This document shows positions 34,775 through 46,945 of a stretch of DNA of 64,000 bases, one piece after another. The stretch's first letter is position 1. Each line of letters opens with the position of its first letter. Origin of the DNA: Chlorops oryzae (Eukaryota > Arthropoda > Insecta > Diptera > Chloropidae). Under the pieces are notes generated by a model, which saw nothing but the letters and a program-made list of their open reading frames with translations, was not told the origin of the DNA and made no database searches. Made by a program: the position numbers and the translations under genes. Location: assembly GCA_020466095.1 (NCBI GenBank), contig CM035808.1:757501-821500 (forward strand), in the 5' to 3' direction.

Positions 34775-36365
34775 TTAATTGACTCCGAAATTTTTAAAAA
34801 TTGTTAGGTTCGGAAGTATAAGTCCAAAATAATTCCGAAAATCAGGCTCATAAACTTGACTCCGAACTTTTTTTTTTTAAATATAGGGATTCGAATATGA
34901 GTCTAGATTGAATCCGAAGCTATAAAAATAATAAGTTCAGAAACGTCACTCCGAAAATACTTACTCCGAAACATGTGGGGATATATGACGCTTAGAAGTA
35001 TGACTCCGAAATTCTTAAAAATTGTTAGGTTTAGAAGTATGAGTCCAAAATAATTCCGAAAATCAGGCTCATAAACTTGACTCCGATTTTTTTTTTAAAT
35101 ATGAGGATTCGAATATGAGTCTAGATCAGAGATGGGCACACCAACACCATTGCACTTATCGCACTTGCGTATGGCGTAGTAGCAACTCGACAAAAGCACT
35201 GAGAGAAAAGTTTGCGTAGGTACGATCGGTAAGCGATAACTAACAAAAGAAACCAAGTGGGAAATTTTTAGGTTTTAATTAAATTTTTTTTGCTTTTATC
35301 AGCTATAAATTTTATGGCACGAAAAATAATGCCTTTTCACATAATATTCAGCGCATCGGTTTGCAATGTAATGACAAATAAGACATTGAGCCTCACCGAA
35401 AGAATTTTCAATTAACAAAAATACTTCTTCCCATTTCGCATGAAACATTTTTCTCGCTATGTATTCGCAACAACAATGCAGAACAAGTTCTCAGTACGAC
35501 TGACAGCGAGCGACTGAGCGTTTTCATGATTCACGCACAAGTCGTGTGTAGCCGACTGCGCAGTTTGCAGCGCCCCGCGGGATAGCGCTCGCCCACCGCT
35601 GGTCTAGATTGAATCCGAAGCTATAAAAATAATAAGTTCAGAAACGTCACTCCGAAAATACTTACTCCGAAACATGTGGGAAATATGAAGCTTAGAAGTA
35701 TGACTCCGAAATTTTTAAAAATTGTTAGGTTCGAAAGTATAAGTCCAAAATAATTCCGAAAATAAGGCTCAGAAACTTGACTCCGAATTTTTTTTTTTAA
35801 TATAGGGATTCGAATATGAGTCTAGATTGAATCCGAATCTATAAAAATAATAAGTTCAGAAACGCCACTCCGAAAATACTTACTCCGAAACATGTGGGAA
35901 ATATGAAGCTTAAAAGTATGACTCCGAAATTTTTAAAAATTGTTAGGTTCGAAAGTATAAGTCCAAAATAATTCCGAAAATGAGGCTCAGAAACTTGACT
36001 CCGAATTTTTTTTTTAAATGGGGATTCGAATATGAGTCTAGATTGAATCCGAAGCTATAAAAATATTAAGTTCAGAAACGCCACTCCGAAAATACTTACT
36101 CCGAAACATATGGGAAATATGACGCTTAGAAGTATGACTCCGAAATTCTTAAAAATTGTTAGGTTCGGAAGTATAAGTCCAAAATAATTCCGAAAATCAG
36201 GCTCATAAACTTGACTCCGAATTTTTTTTAAATATGGGGATTCGAATATGAGTCTAGATTGAATCCGAAACTTTTAAGTTCAGAAACGCCACTCCGAAAA
36301 TACTTACTCCGAAACATATGGGAAATATGAAGCTCATGAATATGACTCCGAAATGATTCCGAAAC
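34775..36365 (+). repeat. Satellite array, unit about 213-224 bp, five copies
   Basis: The phrase AAAAATTGTTAGGTT recurs at about 34796, 35020, 35717, 35936 and 36152. Every unit also contains AAGTCCAAAATAATTCCGAA, GAATATGAGTCTAGATTGAA and ACTTACTCCGAAACAT. Each unit is built from smaller blocks centred on ACTCCGAAA. One unit is split by a hAT MITE (35127-35601); removing it restores the spacing. Decayed ACTCCGAA/AAGTCTT motifs trail to about 36610. Confidence 0.85.
35127..35601. mobile_element. hAT-type MITE inserted in the satellite array, 475 bp
   Basis: The ends CAGAGATGGGCAC and GAGCGCTCGCCCACCGCTG-type terminus (CAG(A/C)G(A/G)TGGGC when read inward) are flanked by a perfect 8-bp duplication GTCTAGAT (35119-35126, 35602-35609). 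Neighbouring satellite units carry the single uninterrupted GTCTAGATTGAATCC, an internal empty-site proof of the insertion. Confidence 0.93.
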
Positions 36366-38550
36366 AACTACGAAGTACAAGACTTAGAAATATAAGTCTT
36401 ACTTAAGAAGAAATCCGAGTCAGATATGGGTGCAGAAGGGAGCCCACATATTTACAATATGATTCTTATATAGACTCATTCCATGTATGAAACCAACTCC
36501 AGCGTAAGAAGTCGAACATGCTCTTTAAGAGGCTCTTAAAAGAGCTTAAGTACTATGAGAGTTTTGACTCCGAATTAAGAGTCGTATATAATTCCTTTAG
36601 GACTCGGAATTTTTGCTGGGATTAAGCGAAAATCCATAAAGTCATGTACCTACAAAGAACATATATTTATGATATTCCGATGGCGCAGCAGCAAAACGAA
36701 ATGATTAATTTTAATTACAATTTCTTACTTTTTCCATTTCGGAGTCTTCGTTCTACCTTAAACTTTCAGTCGGTTTTATCCTTTTGAAACTCCGTCTGGA
36801 GCATTAAAAATTAATGCTTGCTTAAGCCAAAAGTAATTCTGCTCCTCTTTCGAGAATGAAAGTTATGCGCAAGAAAGCCGGAAAAATGCTTAAAGCGAAA
36901 TCATCCTCTCAACCATCAAAGGAGCAAACTTAATTAAAACCATTAAATGGAAGCAGAAAGGACCATCAGAGTTTGGTTGCAAGGATGAAATACGATGTTT
37001 ATGATGAGTCTGGAGAACATCAGTCAAAATAAATGCCAGACAATGCGCGCCAGTGTGATCCGCACTAATTAAGTGTGCGCTGGATATGAAAATTTATGTT
37101 CGCTTTTCCGTGAAAATTCAAAAAATTTAATTTCGACCGTAAATGCTTTCGAGGCCAAAACCTGGCAAAGGCTTTGAGAGTACCTAATAAATAAATTGCA
37201 ACTGGCTGGTAGCTGGTGGGACGGACTGTGGAAGAGTGGTTACTATGAATTGAAATGACAAGGTTCACAACTATTGACTTCAAGGGACAGGGTGGGGCGG
37301 AAAGTACAAGCTTGGTATGCACTTACTGACCAAAAAGCTTTCGCAAAAATGGCCATCCCGACTGCCATTTTGAACTGACATTGAACTACCTTATCGTCGT
37401 CAGTGGCTGGCGACATCAGAGAAAGGATAACAAACATGAACGAAGAGTTCCCTCCATAAGGCCATTACTCTCTCTCTCTCTCTCTCTCTGTCTCTCTTTG
37501 GCCGCGTTGATTGCGAGTCAAGTGGGCTTAAAATTCACAAGAGCAAAGCACAGAGCCAACTAAGGATAAATAAGGACCCGTTGGATGGATGCATGGTGGA
37601 CAGGTGGGTTTTATTTGCGGGCGGGTGTGTAAAAAGTGAGGCATGCATGACTCACCGCTGCGGTAGCATTACGACGTGTGCAGTGTCAGAGTATACACTC
37701 AATGCAAAATGGGAAAATGGATGTTGAATTATGTGGGAACACAGCGACACAATATCAAGCAGTCCGTTTCCAACAGCTTCGCATTAAGCCGAACAGAGGA
37801 GCGCGGTGATGGAGAGACGACGAACATCATCGGTGCCACATACATACACAGAAGAGCATGTTTACTAATGGCTTCGGCAGCAGATTGTGGAAGTTTATCC
37901 ATTAGGATTCGCATTTCTCTGGCATCCGGAACTCCAGGACTACTGTGCACGTGCTATGTTGTGATGGCAGAGAGAGATGAGGATGGGCTTCTGTGATTTT
38001 CATGCGAGTTCAAGTTGGTCTTTGTTTTTTTCCGGTCGGGTCGCACTCAAACGAAAGCAAACACAAACAGCACGAGACGAAATGGAATGGAATGGAAAGG
38101 ACAAAGGACATTTCGCAGTGAACAATTCAATCGTTGAAAGCACAACGAAATTCCTTTTGATGCGGAGCTGGCTTGCATTCAGGCAACCAAAATATTTATG
38201 CGAAGGTATTTTTGCTTGAGTGGCTTGATTTATTTTCTTGTTCACATCGAGTTGAATAAATAAAAAAAAAAATTGGAGCAGAATTTTTGCGAAGGAAAAC
38301 CTTTAAGGATATTTTTAATAAGGCCTTCTGAGTGGTGATCAAAAGATGATTGAATCTGTTGTGGAGAGTATGCAAAAAGAAAAGTTTGGAAATCATATTC
38401 CAAGGAGTTTGGTTCTCTCTACTTGAAATGTCACCAGTGAATAACTTCTCCTGCGTAACCCTTGTTTACCCCATTTCGGATTAGCTCATGCACCGCCTGA
38501 GTTGTGGGTATGTGATCTCAGAACCCTTCTGCAGGCATTCTGATCCTGAG
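36366..38550. other. Intronic stretch, only a microsatellite seen
   Basis: Contains a (CT)n run at about 37466-37497. Several unsupported short open frames. No gene or delimited element was recognised. Confidence 0.45.
37466..37497. repeat. (CT)n microsatellite
   Basis: About 14 CT units with a single G interruption. Confidence 0.9.
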
Positions 38551-38555
38551 TTTAG

Positions 38556-39445
38556 TCATCGTTGAGACCCATTCTTTGCTGGTGTTTTTTCATCTAACCG
38601 ATTCATGTATTTCTCGGTCTGTCTGCCCTCTGGCGGTTTGCTGGAAAAATTGTGGATTTTTTTTTTGCCTTTTTGGAGGGGTTCTCCGACGGTCGTCTTG
38701 AATAAGCTGCCTCGGATATGCTTGCTCTTAACGTGATCAAAATTTGACATTAAGACCAAGTTTTCGAAAATATTACAAGATCATAAAGGATCCGCCCATA
38801 TACCGATTGTTTATCAACTTTGGCTCTCATAAACTTGTTCCTACTCTTATGTAACTCCAGGCAATAGGGTGTTATGCTGATCATTTTATATATATTGTCT
38901 GTAGCTTTGTTTCCCTGCAGTAAATATGGACTGACCCAAGTTGTAGCCTTCGGATCAGACCATTCATGAATTAGCCAGTTACTACATGTTGTGAACACCT
39001 CATAATTCCTTTCTAATAGTATTTCAATGACCTTTTTCATTTTACATGGGCCTGTTCTTTTTATCGTTAGGGATTACTTGTTCCTGTTTCATAAACAGGC
39101 TGAAATAGGCCAGTTTTTTTTTAGATAAACGGCAAAAATTAGTCGTAATTTTGTAACGGAAGTTCTTAAGGATAAGGCATATGAAGGCCATAATAAAACA
39201 ACATAATTTGCTTGAATATATTAGCCACAGCATAGACAAGTTGTCAATTTACAGACTACCCATAAACAGACCCCCTTATACCGACCGCCGGCTGCCGAAT
39301 TCCTATGGAACCGCCCTTGACCACTTGCCAATAATTTAAACCGGTAGGGCTTGGACCGATCTAAAAGTCCAGTCCTTCTTAGAAAACTGACCGGCTCATT
39401 ACTGCAATATGGGGGAATCGTTCCAAATGTTACACACAACCGCAC
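38556..39445 (-). pseudogene. Possible decayed reading frame, unidentified
   Basis: Four minus-strand open frames (39445-39221, 39239-39042, 39040-38750, 38759-38556) nearly abut or overlap in different frames over 890 bp. This is what an old frameshifted coding sequence looks like. The translation has a few protein-like stretches (for example LIHEWSDPKATTWVSPYLL), but I recognise no family. Chance is a real alternative in sequence of this composition. Confidence 0.25.
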
Positions 39446-39793
39446 AAACGCAGCATACTCTCGATACAGAGTGTATCGGGTATAAAAACCACTAATATTT
39501 TTTTTATATAAAATTATGATTTTTTGCCTTTTGAATTTCTACCAAATTGGATCAATTTTGTTAGCATTACGCTTTGCGGAGCGTGAAGTTATTATTTGCC
39601 AGTGTTGCGAACAGTCTTCGCCGCTATTCCGAATTCCAGCTCATTGTTTTCATGGTTGTATCCAAGTCATTTATTCGAAAACCGGCAAAGAATATCACTT
39701 TAAATGTGTTCGGTTTCCCGTGTTCATGCGCCGTGAAAAACAGAGACAGAGGGAAAAAGTGACAGATTAATTAAACTCAAAACATATCTGAAA

Positions 39794-40218
39794 CAGTGAT
39801 GCCATGTCGCGAGATTTGTCCCCATTTTGAGGGATTTTTCCGAATTAATTTTTAACCAAAAACCATTTCAAATGGGATTTGATTGCAGAAAATGGAATTT
39901 TTTTTAAATATCCCAGGGAAAATTGGCCCCACAATTCTGGTAGCACTGACCTGAAATTGCTCAATTTTTTCACACAGATACAAATTATTCTCAATCAAAA
40001 AGTACTATGAAAACATTGGGGAACGATAACTTCAAATAGACCGGGTGTTGCCAGTATTTTGGAGGTAGTTTTTCCTTGGATATTTTTCAGTTTTTTTTTT
40101 TTCAATAGAAAAATGATTCTAATAAATTATTTTCAAGCATTTTAAATAACTTTTCGATTAGTTACATAGAATAAAATCCCCAAAAAATGGGGAAAATTCC
40201 CTCAATCTGGCATCACTG
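39794..40218. mobile_element. MITE with CAGTG(A/T)TGCCA ends, 425 bp
   Basis: CAGTGATGCCATG...GATTTGTCCCCA at the left mirrors TGGGGAAAATTCCC...CTGGCATCACTG at the right. The same kind of ends bound 46150-46490. No matching 8-bp duplication was found in the flanks, so the hAT assignment is tentative. Confidence 0.6.
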
Positions 40219-41829
40219 AATAGCACTTAGTATAACTGTTCACTCATTTGGTTGCAATCAAGACCATATTTTGTATCCAGCTGTTTTATGCGGTAAATTT
40301 CAACCGATCCCGATAATAAAATGTTGTAAAATCGAAAAAAAAAATGGACTCAGCCATTTAAAAATAAAAAAAATTAATTAGAAATTCATGAGAAATCGCG
40401 ATTCATTCCTTCGTTTCGCTTTAATTTTTCTTCATTAATACATTATTAAAATAAATGGAGCTTTTGTCTCCAAATCCAACGTCTGTATCCATTTTTCTTT
40501 GGTTTCAATGTTGTTTTCTTCCTGTCTCTCTACATTAATTTTTGTACGTGACAATGGCTGCCCAACAAAATCGTGCCTTGTAGAATCACAAAAGCAGGTT
40601 AATTAGCGACAACTCGGAGGCGATAGAAAAAAGCTCAAAGAATGAGTTGAAAAGAAGAAAAAAATAAACACTTCGAGTGGAGTCGGAGTTGGGCCGAACC
40701 GAACAGAGCCGAACTGAGTCCATTATTGCGTCATCAGTGCGGATTATGGTGCCCGCCTGAATGGGTTAAGTGGCCGTAGACGACAAGGTAATGAATAGAG
40801 GAAAGAATATCCGACGAAACGTGCGAGCGAGCGAGGTGTCAAACCCGTTAAGAGATTATGCCACAGAGTCGTGTATGCGTAAACATGCATAAAATAAGCT
40901 GACAAATTGCACAGGTGTACTTTACCAGACGCAAGGGTGACTCAAAGAACAGTTTTTCCCCCCGCTTCTTTTTCCAAATTTGAATTCTTTTCAATGAAAC
41001 TCAGCCGGATTTGTTAAAGCATTCGTTCCGAGGTGACATTGAAACGTGTTTGTATAGAAGAAAAATAAAAGGGGTTCAGCTAGCGTCAGGTGTACCCTCA
41101 TGCCTTAGAGCCGTGAGAGCGCTGGCACTTTCGGGTAAAAAACGAAAAAGTATAAGGCATGTGAGGCGTGCGAGGTAATCGCAAATGAACTCCATTTTTA
41201 GAGTATCGGGCGGCGGCACGTTTTGCATAAAAATTAGTGAACATTGACAGGTGCTCCTTTGCGACATATTTTTCTACCTATTTTTTTTTTTTTTTTTTTT
41301 TTGTGATTCCGAAATCCGAGAGACAGGTCTGTAAACGATCGGTTTCGATGGAAAGTCCATTAAAGCGCTGCGAATGGTAACCGGTACTTGTCAAATTCTT
41401 TGCATAGGCGTATCCTGAAGCTATTTTAATATCGATTTTCTCAAGAGTCTCTGAGGCCCATTTGCTACTGTTCCGGTTAAAGTTTATCGTCGCGATATCC
41501 TCTCAAAATGTCAAAATTTTCATACAATTTTTTTTGTTTTTCGGAACGAATACTTTAATCAGAACATTTGCAAACGGGCCTGATGGATTTAAATAATGAA
41601 AAAAAAGTGAGCCAAAATAATGTAAAATTTTGTCGAAACCATGTCAGAGTGACGCCAGTCGCTCATGCTTTTCAGACGATGACGACGACGATGATGATGA
41701 CGCATCACTGTGGGGGAGGAGAGAGTCTGGCTGGCTGTCTGGTTGGCCGGCCGGTCGAGGGTGACTCGTTGTGAAGAATTCACCGAATATCTTGTCTGAA
41801 TGTATTGATTGAAGAACTGACAATCCCAA
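40219..41829. other. Intronic stretch with no recognised feature
   Basis: Includes poly-T runs (41280-41303) and unsupported short open frames. Nothing else seen. Confidence 0.45.
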
Positions 41830-42584
41830 CAGGGGCGTACGGGAGGGGTGATTTTGAGGGGCTTAAACCCCCTTCGAGTTTCTTAGATTCTAGAGCTGTA
41901 AAAATGCAAAAATGTACACTACTCGGGTGTATTCGTTATTTTTGGCGAAGTAATCGTTACTAATTACTCGTTACTAAGTACTCGTTACTAATTACTCGTT
42001 ACTAAGTACTCGTTTACTAAGTACTCGTTACTAAGCAATCGTTATTAGTACTCGTTACTAAGTACTCGTTACTAAGTACTCGTTACTAAGCTACTCGTTA
42101 CTAAGTACTCGTTACTAAGTACTCGTTACTAAGTACCCGTTATATATAATCTTTTTTAAATATTGCGCGCGAACGAATGCACATATCGTTATTTCTGCAG
42201 CTTCTGTTGCATGAATAACTCAATGTTGATAAATTAATCAAAACTCCCTCATGCTGCTCTTTGACTCTTCATCCAGTATTTAGTAATCAAATATCACTTC
42301 AACTCACTCTACTACCATACTGTTTTGCGGACCCATTATTTTAGTACTTAATTACTCCGGAAATCATCAGCTGGCATGTGTGCAAAAAAGTACTAGTAAC
42401 GAGATACTTCCATCAGTAACGAGACGTTATTGATAACTGACTACAGTAGTCGTTACTTTTTACCGAATAGTAACGATATTTTACAGCTCTATTAGATTCA
42501 CAAAGGAGCACCCTATCCAGAATCTACTGAATTATTTTAATCCCACCAAACCCCTCCCTGAACAATGTTCTACCTACACGCCTG
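41830..42584. mobile_element. Probable CGTACG-type hAT MITE, split by a second element
   Basis: CAGGGGCGTACGGGAGG at 41830 pairs imperfectly with CTACACGCCTG ending at 42584. The ends resemble those of the elements at 49531 and 51674. It is interrupted by the element 41891-42491, whose target duplication lies inside it. No clean duplication flanks the outer ends, so the right limit is uncertain. Confidence 0.5.
41891..42491 (+). mobile_element. hAT-type MITE with internal 14-bp minisatellite, copy 1
   Basis: The ends TAGAGCTGTAAAAAT and ATTTTACAGCTCTA are inverted and flanked by a perfect 8-bp duplication TTAGATTC (41883-41890, 42492-42499). The left third is a minisatellite of the 14-bp unit ACTCGTTACTAAGT (about 41957-42140, roughly a dozen units with small variants). 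The rest is unique, non-coding sequence shared with copy 2. Confidence 0.93.
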
Positions 42585-42591
42585 TTACGTA

Positions 42592-43390
42592 CCCCGCGCT
42601 GGCGCCTGTGCATTTGTATGCAAAATGGTTCTTGAAGAGCCACAGAGCCACTCTGTTCGTCGTTACCCAAATTGCTTCTTATTTTTTCCGCTTGATTGAT
42701 CTGAATCACGGTGGTTGAATAATTTAATGCCAAAAAAAAAACTTCGATTGCAATTTATTTTGAAGAAATTACACTGGGAAATTGCGATACGCCCGGATTT
42801 GTGTTCAAAACTAATAAAAATCCTCGAAACTTACTCCAAAATGGGCCATGAGCTTGTCATCGAGCATTTTGACATGAAAAGCCACGGGGAACATGGCATA
42901 AAACTGGAATTATTTCCGCATAGTTTCCATTTTCAATAAGCCGCCCGCCCATTGGGCAGAGTTGAGAGCAGGAGCTGATCTTGCGATTATAGGCCAAACG
43001 AGGGGGCTATGTGATGTGGTGGTAGGGGAGGGTAGGGCTGCATAACAAGTGCTTATTTTCACATTGACTGTTTGCTCTGGCAACTGCCTTTAAGCGCCCC
43101 ACTTTCTAAGGCGAATAAATTGCTTTGCATGCAAGAATCCCGTTTTATGCAGCGAAATGAGGGGGAAAGTAAATGGAGAAAACAGCTTCGAAGGGTGGTG
43201 GTCTGAAACACTCACTCAACTATATATATGTATGTATGTATATCTCGCATAAATTTTGTTTTTATCGATGCTTTGCATTTCCACACGAATTCACTTGAAT
43301 CTAGACAACAATAAATGTTGAGTTAACACGACATTATTCCAAGGAAAATGGAAAGCAATTTCCATTCTTTACTTTTGTTGTGGAAAGCTG
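42592..43390. other. Intronic stretch with no recognised feature
   Basis: A short open frame at 42715-42939 has no recognisable family. Nothing else was seen. Confidence 0.45.
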
Positions 43391-43526
43391 GGAGGCGCGC
43401 AAGCAGGAAATTATTTTGGGAGGGGGATTTTAAGCACTACAAAAGCTTAGGTCGTGAGTAATTTCTCTTCTTCCATATAAAAACCACGCCGTTCAGAAGG
43501 GGTTTGAACCCCTGCATACGCCCCTG
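43391..43526. mobile_element. Short CGTACG-type hAT MITE relic
   Basis: GAGGCGCGCAAGCAGG at the left and CCTGCATACGCCCCTG at the right are imperfect inverted ends. The interior has GAAGGGGTTTGAACCCC. The flanks AAGCTGGG and AAGCCGAG agree at six of eight positions. Confidence 0.5.
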
Positions 43527-43590
43527 AAGCCGAGAGGGAATATATTATATTCAGCTTTAAACAAAATTATTATAGATTGCATACTGATTG

Positions 43591-43718
43591 CATGAGCGTA
43601 CGCAGGGGGTTGAAACCCCTCAGGAATTCGAGGAGTCACAAAGAAGAAATAGAAAATAGTCGCGATATAGAGTTTTGCATAAAACCCTTTCCGAAGTAAT
43701 TTTCTGCGTACGCGCCTG
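43591..43718. mobile_element. Short CGTACG-type hAT MITE relic
   Basis: CATGAGCGTACGCAGGGGG and CTGCGTACGCGCCTG are inverted ends around 128 bp, with the family-typical GTTGAAACCCCTC and GAAGTAATTTTCTGCG. No convincing target duplication was found. Confidence 0.6.
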
Positions 43719-43739
43719 GTATTTATAAGTGCTCCTTAG

Positions 43740-44415
43740 TAGAGCTGTAAAATATCGTTACTATTCGGTAAAAAGTAACGATTACTGTAGTCAGTAATCA
43801 ATAACGTCTCGTTACTGATGGAAATACCTCGTTACTAGTACTTTTTTTTGCACACATGCCAGCTGATGTTCCGGAGTAATTAAGTATAAATAATGGGTCC
43901 GCAAAACAGTATGGTAGTAGAGTGAGTTGAGTTGTTATTTGATTACTAAATACTGGATGAAGATCAAAGGGTATGAGGGAGTTTTATTTATGAGTTATCT
44001 AAAATGCGAAAAAATATTGCATTGTTCGCGCGCAATATTTTAAAAAATATATATAACGGGTACTTAGTAACGAGTACTTAGTAATGAGTAGTTAGTAACG
44101 AGTAGTTAGTAACGAGTACTTAGTAACGAGTACTTAGTAACGAGTACTTAGTAACGAGTACTTAGTAACGATACTTAGTAACGAGTACTTAGTAACGAGT
44201 ACTTAGTAACGATACTTAGTAACGAGTTACTTAGTAACGAGTACTTAGTAACGAGTACTTAGTAACGAGTACTTAGTAACGAGTACTTAGTAACGAGTAC
44301 TTAGTAACGAGTACTTAGTAACGAGTACTTAGTAACGAGTTACTTAGTAACGATTACTTGACGAAAATAACGAATACAATCGAGTAGTGTAAATTTTAGC
44401 ATTTTTACAGCTCTA
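43740..44415 (-). mobile_element. hAT-type MITE with internal 14-bp minisatellite, copy 2 (inverted)
   Basis: Ends TAGAGCTGTAAAATAT and ATTTTTACAGCTCTA are flanked by CTCCTTAG and CACCTTAG (7 of 8 positions identical). The interior is the reverse complement of copy 1. The minisatellite (about 44055-44355, ACGAGTACTTAGTA read on plus) has about twice as many units as copy 1. Confidence 0.92.
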
Positions 44416-44423
44416 CACCTTAG

Positions 44424-46149
44424 CCTTTCCAGTTCACCACCACCACTTTGAGACAACCAAATTCACCTGCTGTGCCGTATAAAAATCCCACGAAACAAGT
44501 CATTTTGTTTGTTCGAAATTCGAATCACCCTCACAAAACATGCCTTAATGAGGTCACCAATCAAAAGGGAAAATCCCCGCAGAACAAAGGGGCATACTAT
44601 GAAACCTTAGTAAAGCCCCCCACACTTCATGAATTGATTTAATTATCGCAGCCGTAATTACCTTTCAAAGGGACGTTATCCTCAAAATGAGATTCAATCG
44701 TCTTTGAGCTTCTCAACGCTTTCGGTTTTACTGTTATTAATCTTCCAGTGTTGCTCCTCGTCAGTCAATCTTATTTCTCTCCTCTCTCCCATTCGTGCCT
44801 TAAGTGCCTTTGACTTGCGGCCGAGCCGAGCCGAATCGAATGGCTTTGACGTTGGCGTTTGACTTTCTTCTTTGAGAAAGCCTTCCGGACGACAACTTGA
44901 CTTACATATCGATCCATGGAAGTGGTGAGAGAGAACTGGTCTCGTAAATCCGATTTCATGGTAACTCACTCCGCAGCAACAAGCTTTGTGCCGGTTACTG
45001 CGTGCCTGGAGTGCCAGACGCACTCTCTCGCTCTACTCCATTTCCATTTTCATGGCAATTAAGGCACACATGACATGTGTGTGCATTGATTGGCTTAGTC
45101 CAAGCAGCAGCAACAGCAGCGTGGGTTGATGCAGTACCTTGGAGCGACGAGTGAGACGATATCAAAGGTAGACGAAATATTGCCGGCGGTGCGGGCCATA
45201 TGAAGTCTTTGAATGTGGTCTGACGTGGAGTCATGTCAGGAGCGATGCCATAGATGGAAGGAAGTTTAATGAATCCGGTTTAGCAGAAATTCTTACATCA
45301 AATCGGAAGGATTTTCCAATAGGGCAGGAATTGCTGCATATTTTCCAGTCACCAGTTAAAAAATGCGCCGCTCATTGAAAATGGTTTCATATGTTTGCAT
45401 GTCTTCAATAGTTTGCGCTCCATTGGAAACCAGGCAATCTAGCGTCTTCACAATTTCGTCAATTAAATTGAAATAAAATATTACAAAAAATTCATCCAAT
45501 TTCTCGTTTTTATTCATCATAAAAAAACGGTCCATTTGTCATTCTTTTATTTGCTCTTTTAATCTGCTTCATTAAAAGCAGAATTTCACTTGAATTTCCT
45601 GGGATGGACTGCAGTCAATCAATTAATTAAAACACGAAACTACGAGGCACACTGGCCGCCTTTTTATGGCATTCGAATTTTTTAACTGCAACTACTCCAA
45701 ATTTGATTATGAGATTAAATTATGCTGGCTCGGGCAATTATTACTCCTCCTTATTCGCTCTTCATTACTATCGCGCCGTCTTTTCCAAGCCAAAGTCAGC
45801 GGAGGTCAATCAACTTCGAATGCGATTACGAAATTATGAAATTTTCTATGATTCCCTCTAGATGATTCCCTTGTTCCATGCATTGATGACGCGCGACGGT
45901 CTTGACACGGTTCAATGACTCTTTCGATTGTTTTTTTTTTTTTCTTTTTCCAACTGTCTCTTGTGACTTCTCAAGAACGACTTTTCATTCTGGCTCTCAT
46001 TAATTGCGCAATCATTTCCGTTTCCTCGATTATCGGAGCAATCAGTCCAATTAATTGTGAAAGTCGTTTCCTTGCAGATTTTCCACGGAAAATCAAAGAG
46101 CGATACAAAATATACTCTCGTTTGCCGGCATAATTGTCGGTATGGGTAT
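44424..46149. other. Intronic stretch with no recognised feature
   Basis: Short open frames at 44694-45234 overlap in several frames and have no recognisable domain. Nothing else was seen. Confidence 0.45.
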
Positions 46150-46490
46150 CAGTGTTGCCAGACTTTTGGCGCCACTTTTCCCTCGGGTGTTTTAAAAATC
46201 CATTTTGTCCTGTTTTCTTTAGAAAAATGGCTATGAAAAGTCCCTTCCAAATATGTGAAGTGGCATTTGGTTAAATATGAATCCGAAATATCTCTCCAAA
46301 TGGAAGAAGTCCCAAAAAATAGGAAAAATCTCCCAAAATGGAGAAAATCCCCCAAAATGAAAAAATTTCAGGAAAGGAGAGAATGCCCCAAGAGGGCTGC
46401 ACTGGACTTGAGATGGTTTTGGTTTTGTTTAAAAAAAAATCTATACAGATCATAAAAATGGGAAAAATCTCCCAATATCTGGCATCACTG
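46150..46490. mobile_element. MITE with CAGTGTTGCCAGA ends, 341 bp
   Basis: CAGTGTTGCCAGACTTTTGG at the left is mirrored by TATCTGGCATCACTG at the right. The same type of ends is seen at 39794-40218. Flanks ATGGGTAT and GTCGACAT do not match. Confidence 0.55.
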
Positions 46491-46945
46491 GTCGACATCA
46501 TTTATTGCAATTGGTGACGTTGTTAAGAGCAGAATGAAGGCTCTTACTTTTTGGTTGATAATTTTGAAAAAAAATTTCTATTAAATCTGAAATCAATCTG
46601 GTATTTCGATGCGTCAACGATTTCCATCAATGATTTCGTTTGTTTCCAGATTCTATGGGAGCAGCATTGATACGTTTCTCACGCATATCTGTGAGGCTTC
46701 TGTGTCAAGTTTTTTTTTTTTTCTTTTCTCAATTTTTAATGGCTTCTGTTATCAGGTTCAATGTTGGTCAATGTTGCTTGTTTCCATCTGTACACACAAG
46801 GATTACGACATTACTAATCAAGCTGAACGAAAGAAGAGAAACTTCTTTCGTTGTTCACCACGTTTCCAATTGGCATTGATATCATCATGCTAATTTTTGA
46901 ATCATTTAAAAAAATTTATCATAAAATTAAAAAGTCATTTCTGTC

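Noticed and set aside
34775..36365. CRISPR-like array of evenly spaced repeats
   Set aside because: Units are about 220 bp and homologous throughout, in an animal intron; this is a satellite, not a repeat-spacer array.
42715..42939. 74-residue Lys-rich plus-strand frame as a possible nested gene
   Set aside because: No recognisable domain, no splice or promoter context, and composition like the surrounding intron.
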